From: Clostridiales bacterium Firm_08
GTDB lineage: Bacteria; Bacillota; Clostridia; Oscillospirales; QAKW01
Direction of reading: 5' to 3'
NCBI GenBank assembly: GCA_001604045.1
Contig: LVAN01000007.1
Location: forward strand, 1-64,000
DNA length: 64,000 nt
In this document: positions 55,138-64,000 of the stretch, piece after piece
Layout: each line of letters opens with the position of its first letter
Numbering within the stretch: the stretch's first letter is position 1
Translations under genes and position numbers: made by a program
The notes under the pieces: model-generated
Told to the model about the DNA's origin: nothing
The model's database searches: none
The model's input: the letters and a program-made list of their open reading frames with translations, nothing else

Positions 55138-56888
55138 CGTATCCTTTCCGCAAGTTTTTCATCGGGGGTGACCACGACGGTGTAGTAGCCCTCATAGACC
55201 ACCATACCGGGCCGGGCGCCCGCCGGTTTTTTAACGTGCCCCACCGGGCAGTAGTCGACGCTGACTTTGCCGTCGTTTTTCGCCTTGGAATAGAAGGCGC
55301 ACAGACTCGCCGCCTGCAGCAGGGTGTTGTCGGGGATATCCTCGAGCGCCTTGCCGCCCGTCACGAGCAGCGTGTGGCTGCCGTGGACGTCTTTGGTGTG
55401 CATCCATATATCGCCCTTGCGGCTGAGCCGCACGGTGATATGATCGTTTTGCAGATTGTTCTTGCCGACCAGGACGGTGTAGCCGTCGTCGGTGATAAAA
55501 CGGCGGGGGCCGGAGAGATCCGGTTTTCTGATATCCTTGCCGCCGCGCGGTTTGAGATATCCGCAGGAGATGAGTTCCGCGCGGATCTGTCCGATATCCT
55601 CCTCGGTCTCCGCGTCGCACAGCGCGACGAATACCGAGTCGAGATAGGCGAGTTCCTCGTCGTCCTTGCGGATGAGTTCGGCTATGATGCCGGCGCCCTT
55701 TTTCGCCTTGTTGTATTTTTTGAAATACGCCGCGGCGTTTTGGATGGGACTTTTGTCCGGCGCGAGCGGGATGGAGACCTCGGCAAGCGCCGGGTCGTAG
55801 AAATTCGCGGCGGTAAGCGTACGGTCGCCTTTCCGGATGGCGCCGAGGTTGGCCTGGATGATCTCGCCGTACACGCGGAAGGTGTCCGCGCTTTTGCTGT
55901 TTTCCAGTTCTTTTTGCCGGACCGAGCGGGTGCGCTTGATGCGCGCGCCGGTGCGGGCGAGGAAATTCAAAAGATCGTCGCTGCGCTGCCGCATACGGCG
56001 GGCGTCCGCCTCTTTGGTGTAAAATTCCTCCAGCAGAGCGCTGGGGGACGGTTGAGGGATCTCATAACAGGCCGCGCCGTACTGCCGCACCGGGGTGAAG
56101 GTGAAGTCCAGCGTCTTGCCGTCGGAGCGGCGGCGAAGCATCACGCCGTTCCACCGGCCGGCGCGGATGGTATCGACCAGCGCCGCGATGTCCGCCGCGA
56201 CGCGCTCTTTCTGCGGCGCGGAAAGGTCCCCGATCCGTTTGTCCGTCGCGTAAACGGCGCGGTAGCAGATCTCACGGGCGGTGAGGGGACAGATGCCGGC
56301 ATAGGTGTCCATCAGCGCCGCCCACAGTTCGGTATCCGCCGGTCTGTCCCACAGGGGATCGACAGGGGAGGCGTCAAGAAAGGGGATCTTGCCTTGCAGG
56401 GGCGGCATCTCATAGGGAAGCCCCGGCAGGATCTCCCGGCTGTGCGCCGACAGATCGGCGTAGCGGACGGCGTTTACGATCCTGTGATTTTCGTCGATGA
56501 GTATGATGTTGGCGCTGCGGCCGAGGATCTCCAGCAGCAGCGTTTTCTCGACCGGTTCGAAAAATTCGTTTTTCGCGTCGAATTCGAGACAGAGTACCCG
56601 CTCGAACGCCGGGCATACTACGCGTTTCAGCCGCGCGCCGCCGAGGTGTTTGCGCAGTACCATACAAAAATTGGGCGGGACTTTCGGATTTTCCGGCGAC
56701 ACGTCCGTCAGATGGGCGCGCGCGGCGTTCGGCGCGCAGGAAAGCATCAGCGAATGCTTGCCCTCGCCCCGGAACCGCAGGATGATCTCGTCCCGTGAGG
56801 GCTGATAGATCTTGTCGACGAATGCGCCGGAAAGCGTGTCGTCGAGTTCCCGCCGGATATATGTCAAAAACGCGGCGTCCAGTGCCAT
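55128..56888 (-). CDS. rqcH: NFACT family protein, RqcH-like
   Basis: NFACT-N MALDAAFLTYIRRELDDTLSGAFVDKIYQPSRDEIILRFR; NFACT-R KGDIWMHTKDVHGSHTLL. Confidence 0.92.
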   Translation of the reverse strand: MALDAAFLTYIRRELDDTLSGAFVDKIYQPSRDEIILRFRGEGKHSLMLSCAPNAARAHLTDVSPENPKVPPNFCMVLRKHLGGARLKRVVCPAFERVLCLEFDAKNEFFEPVEKTLLLEILGRSANIILIDENHRIVNAVRYADLSAHSREILPGLPYEMPPLQGKIPFLDASPVDPLWDRPADTELWAALMDTYAGICPLTAREICYRAVYATDKRIGDLSAPQKERVAADIAALVDTIRAGRWNGVMLRRRSDGKTLDFTFTPVRQYGAACYEIPQPSPSALLEEFYTKEADARRMRQRSDDLLNFLARTGARIKRTRSVRQKELENSKSADTFRVYGEIIQANLGAIRKGDRTLTAANFYDPALAEVSIPLAPDKSPIQNAAAYFKKYNKAKKGAGIIAELIRKDDEELAYLDSVFVALCDAETEEDIGQIRAELISCGYLKPRGGKDIRKPDLSGPRRFITDDGYTVLVGKNNLQNDHITVRLSRKGDIWMHTKDVHGSHTLLVTGGKALEDIPDNTLLQAASLCAFYSKAKNDGKVSVDYCPVGHVKKPAGARPGMVVYEGYYTVVVTPDEKLAERIRCK

Positions 56889-56891
56889 TTC

Positions 56892-57659
56892 CTATTTCTC
56901 CCAAAGCGTGACGGGATTTCGCGTGATATGCTCCTCGACCGCCACGCCGTTATTTCTCAAATGATTTGCCAGGACCGGGACGATGATCTGCTCCGTCTCG
57001 AAATGTCCGAGGTCGATAAGGTCAAGCCCCATCTCCGCCGCCTCCATAAAGGCGGAATACTTTACATCCCCCGTGACCAGTGTGTCCGCACCGGCGGCGA
57101 ATGCTTCCCGCATCGCGAAGGTGCCGCTGCCGCTCACCCAGGCGATCTTTTGAAAAACGCCGTGCGTGAAGCGATACCGCGGGCGGGTGCCAAGCGCCTT
57201 CGCGGCGTGCGCCAGAAACGCCTCCCTGCTTTCAAAGGAGTGAGAGCCCAGCCTTCCCAGCATGCCGCCGTTTTGGGTCGGCAGGAATTTGCCCGTCCGC
57301 CGCAGACCCAGCGTTTCACCCAGCACGTCGTTGATACCGCCCTCGCAGCTGTCGAGATTGGTATGGGCGCAGAGGATCGCCACGCCCTGTTCGACGGCGC
57401 GCAGGATCTTTTCTCCCTGCGGCGTGCCGTCGGTCACGGCGCTTTCCCCGCGGAAGAAAAAGGGATGGTGGCTGACGATCATCGAACAGCCCGCTTCCTT
57501 CGCGTGGCGCAGGGCGGACGCGTCGGCGTCCAGCGTCACAAGTACGCGCCCGACCTCACGGTCGCGCCGCCCGATCAGCAGCCCGCTGTTGTCCTCCTCC
57601 ATCGCGATGTTAAAGGGCGCGAAAGCGTCTGTGATGTCGTAGATATCCTGTACTTTCAC
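56892..57659 (-). CDS. Nif3-like dinuclear metal center hexameric protein
   Basis: VSHHPFFFRG, AHTNLDSCEGGINDVL, DLGHFETEQ. Confidence 0.93.
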   Translation of the reverse strand: MKVQDIYDITDAFAPFNIAMEEDNSGLLIGRRDREVGRVLVTLDADASALRHAKEAGCSMIVSHHPFFFRGESAVTDGTPQGEKILRAVEQGVAILCAHTNLDSCEGGINDVLGETLGLRRTGKFLPTQNGGMLGRLGSHSFESREAFLAHAAKALGTRPRYRFTHGVFQKIAWVSGSGTFAMREAFAAGADTLVTGDVKYSAFMEAAEMGLDLIDLGHFETEQIIVPVLANHLRNNGVAVEEHITRNPVTLWEK

Positions 57660-58337
57660 TTAAAAATCACCGTACCTTTCGATCTGCCGCAGCCGTTTTT
57701 CCACTTCGGTAAGCCGCGTATCGTCCCGGGTCTCTGCGTTTTCGAGACCGTTTTTCTGTATCATGAACCGCCACCGCTGCGCCGTGAGATAGCAGGCAAA
57801 CAGCGGATCCTCCCGCAGATGATAAAAGGGATCCGCCGCTCCGTCCGTTCGTCCCGTAAAGGCGGCCTTGATCACTATGTAAAGTTTATCACCTTCACAG
57901 GCGATCCGTTCCTGTATCGTTTCAAATCCGGCGGTCCGCAGATAGTCTTTGAGTTCGTAGACCGCCGTCATCGGTTGGAGCAGCAGCGTTTTGCGCTCGG
58001 TTTTGACAAACGGCGCTTTTTCGATGAGATCACGGATCAGCAGTCCTCCCATCCCCGCCATCACGACGGTATCGATGTCCCGCCGCTCCTCATCGGTCAG
58101 CGCGGACAGCCCGTCGGAAAGCCGCAGGGTGACGGCGTTTGTAAGACCGCACTTTTCGACGTTGCGGCGCGCCGCCTCCAGGGGACCTTTTCGCACGTCC
58201 CCCGCGTAGGCGCGGGAGATCTTTCCGGTCTGCAGGGCGTAGATCGGCAACTTGCAGTGATCGGTGCCGACGTCCATCGGCACACACCCCACATCCAGCA
58301 TTTCATATATCGTTTTCAGTCGTTCGTCCAGCTGCAT
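57660..58337 (-). CDS. trmK: tRNA (adenine(22)-N(1))-methyltransferase
   Basis: VGCVPMDVGTDHCKLPIYALQTGKISRAYAGDV; TVVMAGMGGLLIRDLIE. Confidence 0.9.
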   Translation of the reverse strand: MQLDERLKTIYEMLDVGCVPMDVGTDHCKLPIYALQTGKISRAYAGDVRKGPLEAARRNVEKCGLTNAVTLRLSDGLSALTDEERRDIDTVVMAGMGGLLIRDLIEKAPFVKTERKTLLLQPMTAVYELKDYLRTAGFETIQERIACEGDKLYIVIKAAFTGRTDGAADPFYHLREDPLFACYLTAQRWRFMIQKNGLENAETRDDTRLTEVEKRLRQIERYGDF

Positions 58338-58353
58338 CTTTCATGAAAGAAAA

Positions 58354-58381
58354 GCCGGGTGAACAAGTACGCTCACCCGGC
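58354..58381 (-). terminator. Hairpin downstream of the DUF1858 gene
   Basis: GCCGGGTGA...TCACCCGGC. Confidence 0.6.
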
Positions 58382-58388
58382 GTTTCCG

Positions 58389-58583
58389 TTATGCTCCCAA
58401 AAATTCGTTGAGCTTCTCGACCAGCGCGTCGGCGTCCTCGCCGTGCACGGCGCACGCCTGCTCTATCGTCTCGCCCCTGGCGGAGGGACAGCCGAGACAG
58501 TGCATGCCGATCTCAAAAAAGAACGGCGCGGTGTCGGGATTTTGATCCAGAACGTCAGCGATGATCGTATCTTTCGTGATCAT
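58389..58583 (-). CDS. DUF1858 domain-containing protein
   Basis: MITKDTIIADVLDQNPDTAPFFFEIGMHCLGCPSARGETIEQACAVHG. Confidence 0.9.
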   Translation of the reverse strand: MITKDTIIADVLDQNPDTAPFFFEIGMHCLGCPSARGETIEQACAVHGEDADALVEKLNEFLGA

Positions 58584-58672
58584 ATTCTTTACCTCCTTTT
58601 TCGGTTGCTGTTTTCATTATACACGATGTCGTACGGATTTTCAATATTTTTATCCGAAAAGTTAAAATAGGG

Positions 58673-58701
58673 TGGACAACCGCGCGGATTTTCGGTATAA
58701 T
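58673..58701 (+). promoter_or_regulatory. Promoter upstream of femX-like gene
   Basis: TGGACA, 17 nt, TATAAT. Confidence 0.6.
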
Positions 58702-58735
58702 ATAAATAAATCCTGCTAAAAAGGAGTTGTATATT

Positions 58736-59803
58736 TTGGAATTTCTGAATATAAACGACCCGAAAGCGGTCGAGGAATACGAACAGTTCAACCGCGCCTG
58801 CCCCAAGGGGCATTTCGCTCAGTCGGTCGGGTGGGGGAAACTCAAAAGGGAATGGACCTTTGAGGGCGTCATCTCCCGAAACGCCGCGGGGGAGATCCGC
58901 GGCATCATGTCGGTGCTGATCCGCAAGATGCCGATGCTGCCCACCTCGGTGCTGTACGCGCCGAGAGGGCCGGTCTGCGACCTGCACGATAAAGAGGTGC
59001 TGAAAGACCTTGTGGACGGCGCGGCGGCGCTGGCGGAAAAATACGGCGGGTACGCGCTCAAAATGGACACCGACGTCAAAAGCGACGATCTTGAATATCT
59101 CGGCATCATGAAGGATCTCGGGTTCCGTCTGCCGAAGGACACAAAGAATTTCGAGGGCATCCAGCCGCGCTACGTGTTCCGCCTGCCGATCAACGGCAGG
59201 GACGAGGAGGAACTTCTCGCTTCTTTTGAGCAAAAAACGCGCTATAACATCCGTCTTGCGAAGCGCAAGGGCGTGACGGTGAAGGTGGAGACCGCCGAAA
59301 AACTGCACGATTTCTATACCATTATGCTGGAGACCGGCGTGCGGGACAACTTCGTCATCCGCACCGAGGAGTATTTCCGGAGGCTGATGGAATGCCTCGG
59401 GGACAGCGCGCGGCTCTATATGGCGTATAAGGATGAAACGCCCATCGCGGGCACGCTCGCCGTCGGATACGGCAACAAGGTGTGGTATCTTTACGGCGCG
59501 TCCTCCAATTCCTACCGCAATCTGATGCCGAACTATCTTTTGCAGTTCGAGATGATCAAATGGGCGGTGGAGCGCGGCAGTGATATCTATGATTTCCGCG
59601 GCGTTTCGGGCGATCTTTCGGAGGACAATCCGCTTTACGGGCTGTACCGTTTCAAGAAAGGATATAACGGCGAGTTCACGGAATTTTGCGGAGAGATCAA
59701 CCTTGTGTATCATCCCGCGAAAATGTGGATGGCGGAAAAGGGACAGAAGGCGTACCGCAAAATGCAGCACGTCCTGTTCAAAATCAAAAACAAAAAGAAG
59801 TGA
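58736..59803 (+). CDS. FemAB/FemX family peptidoglycan bridge peptidyltransferase (probable TTG start)
   Basis: CPKGHFAQSVGWGKLKREW ... RYNIRLAKRKGVTVK ... YDFRGVSGDLSEDNPLYGLYRFKKGYNGEFTEFCGE. Confidence 0.92.
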   Translation: MEFLNINDPKAVEEYEQFNRACPKGHFAQSVGWGKLKREWTFEGVISRNAAGEIRGIMSVLIRKMPMLPTSVLYAPRGPVCDLHDKEVLKDLVDGAAALAEKYGGYALKMDTDVKSDDLEYLGIMKDLGFRLPKDTKNFEGIQPRYVFRLPINGRDEEELLASFEQKTRYNIRLAKRKGVTVKVETAEKLHDFYTIMLETGVRDNFVIRTEEYFRRLMECLGDSARLYMAYKDETPIAGTLAVGYGNKVWYLYGASSNSYRNLMPNYLLQFEMIKWAVERGSDIYDFRGVSGDLSEDNPLYGLYRFKKGYNGEFTEFCGEINLVYHPAKMWMAEKGQKAYRKMQHVLFKIKNKKK

Positions 59804-60897
59804 AGACCGTGACCTATTATGAGGTAGATCTGAAAGACGTCGTCTCCAATTACCGCGAGGCGGCGCGGCATACCCGGGCGCTTTGCGTGCCGATGCTCAA
59901 GGCGAACGGATACGGGCTCGGCGCGGCGGCGGTCGCCGACGCGCTGGAGGAGGAAGGCGTACACGCTTTCGCCGTCTCCCGCCTGGAGGAGGCGGACGAG
60001 ATCGCGGCGCCCGGCCGCAGGATCTGGGTGCTGAGCTGCTACCATACGCCCGCGGAACTTTCCGCGATCGTTGAGAAAGGATATACCGCGGCGGTGGACG
60101 GCGTGCCGCAGGCGGAGGAGATCTCCCGCCTCGCGCTCGCCGCGGGCAGGACCGCCGTCATCCATATCAAGGTGGATACCGGCTTCGGCAGGTTCGGTTT
60201 CGCGCCGGACGCCGTGGAGGATATCTGTCGGGTCTGCGCGCTGCCGGGGATCGAGGCGCAGGGTATTTTTTCCCACCTCGGCGCGGCGTTTTTGCAGAAA
60301 GACCCTTCAGCGGACAAGCAGCTTGCGTTGTTCGAGCGGACGGTCGACGCGCTGAAAGAGGCGGGTGTGACCTTTCCGCTCTGCCATATCGCGGGATCCT
60401 CCGGACTCGCGCGGGGAGAGAAATTTCACCTGGACGCCGTGCGCGTCGGTTCTTTGCTGTGCGGCAGGATGCCGGCGGCGAGCGAAATGTCGCTCAAACG
60501 GGTGGGACGGCTGTGCAGTGAGATCATTGACGTCCGTCCGGTCGGCAAAGGACATTTCATCGGCTACGGCAACGTATATAAGACCCGCCGCCCGACGCGT
60601 GTGGCGGTGCTTGCCGTCGGATACGCGGACGGCGTGCAGACGCGAAAGGACTACGACACCTTCCGCTTTCGCGATCTCTGCCGGTACGGCGCGGACATCC
60701 TGAAAATGCTGTGCAGGCGGGACAACCGGATGTACGTGACGGTAAACGGAAAACGCGCGCCGGTCATCGGACGCGTCGCGCTGACGCATACTATGATCGA
60801 CGTGACGGATATCGAATGCCGCCCGGGAGATACGGCGGAGATCCCCGTCTCGCCGCTGCTGCTGTCGGCGGACGTGGAACGCAGGTATTTGAAATGA
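59800..60897 (+). CDS. alr: Alanine racemase (start GTG 59800 or 59809)
   Basis: VPMLKANGYGLGA PLP-lysine motif; HIKVDTGFGRFGF. Confidence 0.92.
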   Translation: MKTVTYYEVDLKDVVSNYREAARHTRALCVPMLKANGYGLGAAAVADALEEEGVHAFAVSRLEEADEIAAPGRRIWVLSCYHTPAELSAIVEKGYTAAVDGVPQAEEISRLALAAGRTAVIHIKVDTGFGRFGFAPDAVEDICRVCALPGIEAQGIFSHLGAAFLQKDPSADKQLALFERTVDALKEAGVTFPLCHIAGSSGLARGEKFHLDAVRVGSLLCGRMPAASEMSLKRVGRLCSEIIDVRPVGKGHFIGYGNVYKTRRPTRVAVLAVGYADGVQTRKDYDTFRFRDLCRYGADILKMLCRRDNRMYVTVNGKRAPVIGRVALTHTMIDVTDIECRPGDTAEIPVSPLLLSADVERRYLK

Positions 60898-61871
60898 CGG
60901 AGATGGTGGGACAAGAGAATATCCTCTCGCAGATGCGCGCCGCGGCGCGGGAGGGCAGGATATCGCACGCCTATCTTTTGTGCGGTCCCGAGGGCGGCGG
61001 CAAACGGACGCTGGCGCGGGCGCTTGCCGGGATCTTTATGTGCCCGCGGGGCGGGGAGGACGACTGTGCGGACTGCCGCAAGGCGGCCTCCGGCGTACAC
61101 CCCGATATCATCACCGTTTGCGGAGAGACGAAAAAGACCGGCGCGTTCCCCATCGATCAGATCCGCGCCCTGCGGCGGGACGTCTTTGTGATGCCCAACG
61201 AGGGAAAACGAAAGATCTACATTATGGAGGACGTCCACAAGATGACGCCCGAGGCGCAGGACGCTTTTTTGAAGGTACTTGAGGAGCCGCCCGCTTACGC
61301 GGTGTTTTTAATGACGACCTCCCGGGAGGACAAACTGCTCTCTACCATCCTGTCCCGCGTCGTGCGGATCCGTGTGCCGCTGCCGGAGAAGGCGGAGGCG
61401 GCGCGGTATCTTGCGGCGCTCGGGTTCGATCCCGGGGAGGCGGAAACGGCGCTGGGGCTTTGCGGCGGCGCGATCGGCGGCGCCCGCGCGCTGCTGGAAA
61501 GCGGCACCCTTCCGGAAAAGATCGCCCTGTGCGAAAGGTTCTGCGACTGCCTGATCCGCGGCACGCCCTACGATCTTGCCGCGCTGGTGCACAGCGTCGC
61601 GGCGGACCGGGAAACGCTTGCCGCGTTTCTGGGCTTGCAGCAAACGTATTTTCGTGATATACTGTATCTGAAAAAGACGGGAAAGACGGACGCGCTGGTG
61701 TTTCGCGGCAGCGTCACGGCGAATGAGGCGAGATATTCCCGTATGAAAGAGAGCGGCATTGCCGCCGTGATAGAGAAAACAGAGCATTTGCGTCGGCTTT
61801 GCGCCGCGCCGATCAGCCTGGTGCTGCTCGAGACGCGGGTCGTCACGCTGTGCGGGGAGGAGATATTTTGA
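60894..61871 (+). CDS. holB: DNA polymerase III delta' subunit
   Basis: HAYLLCGPEGGGKRTLARALA; zinc module C..CADCRK; MTPEAQDAFLKVLEEPPAYAVFLMTT. Confidence 0.93.
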   Translation: MTEMVGQENILSQMRAAAREGRISHAYLLCGPEGGGKRTLARALAGIFMCPRGGEDDCADCRKAASGVHPDIITVCGETKKTGAFPIDQIRALRRDVFVMPNEGKRKIYIMEDVHKMTPEAQDAFLKVLEEPPAYAVFLMTTSREDKLLSTILSRVVRIRVPLPEKAEAARYLAALGFDPGEAETALGLCGGAIGGARALLESGTLPEKIALCERFCDCLIRGTPYDLAALVHSVAADRETLAAFLGLQQTYFRDILYLKKTGKTDALVFRGSVTANEARYSRMKESGIAAVIEKTEHLRRLCAAPISLVLLETRVVTLCGEEIF

Positions 61872-62743
61872 AAACGATCGTCGGCATCCGCTTCAGGGAA
61901 GGCGGAAAAGTGTATTATTTCGATCCGGGGGACAGAGAGTTCAAAAAGGGATCGTTCTGCATCGTAGAGACGAGTTACGGCACTGAGTGCGGCGAGGTGG
62001 TCCTTGCCAACTGCGAGGTGCCGGACGAGCAGATCAAGACGCCGCTCAAAAGCGTGCGCCGGCAGGCGACGGAGGAGGATCTGCGCCGTCTGCGGGAAAA
62101 CGGGGAAAAAGAGAAAAAGGCGCTGCGCGTCTGTGAGGAACGCATCGAAAAACTGGGGCTGGAAATGTCGCTGGTGGATGTCGAGTATTCCTTCGACCGC
62201 GGCAAGATCCTGTTTTACTTCACGGCGGACGGCCGGGTGGATTTCAGGGAACTTGTCAGAGATCTTGCCGGTATTTTCAAGACCCGCATCGAACTGCGCC
62301 AGATCGGCGTGCGGGACGAGAGCAAGATGATGGGCGGGCTCGGCGTGTGCGGCAGGCCGTTCTGCTGTCACAGTTTTATGGCGGATTTCCATTCCGTCTC
62401 CATCAAGATGGCGAAGGAGCAGGGTCTGTCCCTCAATCCCGTCAAGATCTCCGGGACCTGCGGCAGGCTGATGTGTTGTCTGGAATACGAACAGAAAGCC
62501 TATGAGCAGTACTGGAAGACCACGCCGCGCGTCGGCACCGTTGTCAAAACGGCGGACGGCGTCGGTTCCGTCGTGGACGCGAACGTTTTGAAAGAGGAGG
62601 TCCGCGTCAAATTCGTAAACGGCGACGATATCTCCTATAAAGTCTATGCCGTAAGCAACATCACCCCGCTGCACGGACCCAAGAGCGGCGCGGAGAAAAG
62701 CGGCAAAGGCGGCAAGAAAAAAACGGACAAGGTGGAAGGCTGA
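61868..62743 (+). CDS. ricT: PSP1 domain protein RicT (TTG start)
   Basis: GTECGEVVLANCEV ... LGVCGRPFCCHSFM ... CGRLMCCLEYE. Confidence 0.92.
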   Translation: MKTIVGIRFREGGKVYYFDPGDREFKKGSFCIVETSYGTECGEVVLANCEVPDEQIKTPLKSVRRQATEEDLRRLRENGEKEKKALRVCEERIEKLGLEMSLVDVEYSFDRGKILFYFTADGRVDFRELVRDLAGIFKTRIELRQIGVRDESKMMGGLGVCGRPFCCHSFMADFHSVSIKMAKEQGLSLNPVKISGTCGRLMCCLEYEQKAYEQYWKTTPRVGTVVKTADGVGSVVDANVLKEEVRVKFVNGDDISYKVYAVSNITPLHGPKSGAEKSGKGGKKKTDKVEG

Positions 62744-62816
62744 CCCGCGATAAGGACAAAGCGGTTATGAAAGGTGAAATTTCCGCCACCCTTTGCCGCA
62801 AAGCCTTGAAAACCGA
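62737..62816. mobile_element. Truncated MITE-like family 1 element
   Basis: AGGCTGACCCGCGATAAGGACAAAGCGGTTATGAAAGG... matches the left part of 34676-34954 up to CTTGAAAACCG. Confidence 0.75.
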
Positions 62817-62878
62817 AGCGTAAAATTTTTGCAAAACCACTTGCAAATCTCTATATAGTTGTGGTATTATGATGGTAA

Positions 62879-63070
<192 letters not shown>

Positions 63071-63078
63071 TGGATGAA

Positions 63079-63110
63079 AAAACGCGGCAATCGCACGGTT
63101 GCCGCGTTTT
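63079..63110 (+). terminator. Terminator after ferredoxin gene
   Basis: AAAACGCGGCAA...TTGCCGCGTTTT. Confidence 0.85.
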
Positions 63111-63186
63111 TGTCGAATTTCGCGCGGCGCCGGGGGATCCCGCGAGCGGATCACCCGGCGTTTGCTTGACATAACGGGAGGACCGG

Positions 63187-64000
63187 ATGAAAGGAAAAAC
63201 CATTTATACCGTGACGGCGGCAGGCGTATTGCTGCTTGCGGCGGCGCGGCTCATACAACTCGGCACCGTGGTGGGTTCCGACGGATTTTTTGTGAAGGAT
63301 ACGGCGGGGCAGCGGTTTTTGTCGGTGTCTCTTTATATCGTTATGGCGCTCGTCGCCGCCGGAAGCCTCGCGCTCCGCGCGGCGGGATCGCTGCGCGTGC
63401 CCGGCGTCGCCGGGGACGTGATGACGCGCCCGGTGGGCTTTGTCAGCCTTCTGACCGCCGCCGCGCTGGCGGCGGACGCGATCTGCAAACTCGCGGGCAA
63501 ACAGTGGATGGGCGTGATGTCACTGCTCGCCGCCGTTTACTTTTTGCTGCTGGCTTTCAACGCGTTCGGCGGGAGCGTATCCGCCGTGCAGATCTTCGCG
63601 CCGTTCGCGCTGGCATACCCCTGCGCCAGACTGATCAAACTGTTTTTCGACACCTTCCGTTCCATCAAGGCGTCGGAGAATATCATCGAGATATTCGGGC
63701 TGTGCGCCATGATCCTTATGATGATCGTACTGACGAAACAGGTCTACCGCTTTGAGGAAAACTACTCAAAGATCCTTTGGAGCGTGTTCCTGTTCGTATC
63801 GTTCGGCGCGCTGTCCGGCCCGGTGCGGCTGATCACCTTCCTGTGGGGCAAACTGACGGTCTCCGCGTATGACAAGGCGGCGTTTGCCGTGGACATCGCG
63901 CTGTGGGTGTTCGCGATCCTGTATCTCATCACGGCCGCCGCGGCGCTGCCCGCGGCGCGGGAGAGAGCGGCGCGGGATGACGCTCCGCCGGCAGAGGCGG
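63187..64000 (+). CDS. Multi-TM membrane protein, truncated by window end
   Basis: Open frame from ATG 63187 to the window edge (MKGKTIYTVTAAGVLLLAAARLIQLGTVVG...), hydrophobic. Confidence 0.65.
   Translation, partial: MKGKTIYTVTAAGVLLLAAARLIQLGTVVGSDGFFVKDTAGQRFLSVSLYIVMALVAAGSLALRAAGSLRVPGVAGDVMTRPVGFVSLLTAAALAADAICKLAGKQWMGVMSLLAAVYFLLLAFNAFGGSVSAVQIFAPFALAYPCARLIKLFFDTFRSIKASENIIEIFGLCAMILMMIVLTKQVYRFEENYSKILWSVFLFVSFGALSGPVRLITFLWGKLTVSAYDKAAFAVDIALWVFAILYLITAAAALPAARERAARDDAPPAEA

Noticed and set aside
55236-56798. 520-aa plus-strand ORF opposite rqcH
   Set aside because: Shadow ORF; no recognisable domain

Overview
The window is a high-GC, spore-forming Firmicutes (Clostridia-like) chromosome segment. 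It is gene-dense and mostly housekeeping: a GerA-type germination operon, murJ, O-antigen ligase-like, HPr, an ABC exporter, a two-component system with HtrA, mltG, thyX-tmk, an acetylase-branch lysine operon (dapH-lysA-aminotransferase-M20 deacetylase-lysC), two convergent Clp ATPases with a CIRCE site upstream of clpB, dgt-dnaG-rpoD, tRNA-Lys, rpsT, a SigH-like factor, rqcH, trmK, femX-like, alr, holB, ricT and ferredoxin. There is no prophage, CRISPR array or transposase gene. The unusual content is non-coding. (1) A MITE-like family with 24-bp TIRs (AGGCTGACCCRCGATAAGGACAAA) occurs at five places, abutting start or stop codons. (2) A second hairpin-rich element occurs twice, each time between two copies of an intrinsic-terminator hairpin; its own outer hairpin shows a compensatory base-pair change and a flipped loop. 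(3) There are two arrays of small hairpins with variable stems and invariant spacers, one with a mirror-image layout. (4) A promoter-aligned structured leader at 28.1-28.3 kb has a terminator/antiterminator layout and precedes a small ORF of unknown function; it is a candidate orphan cis-regulatory RNA. All family calls come from reading the sequence and translations; no database search was run.
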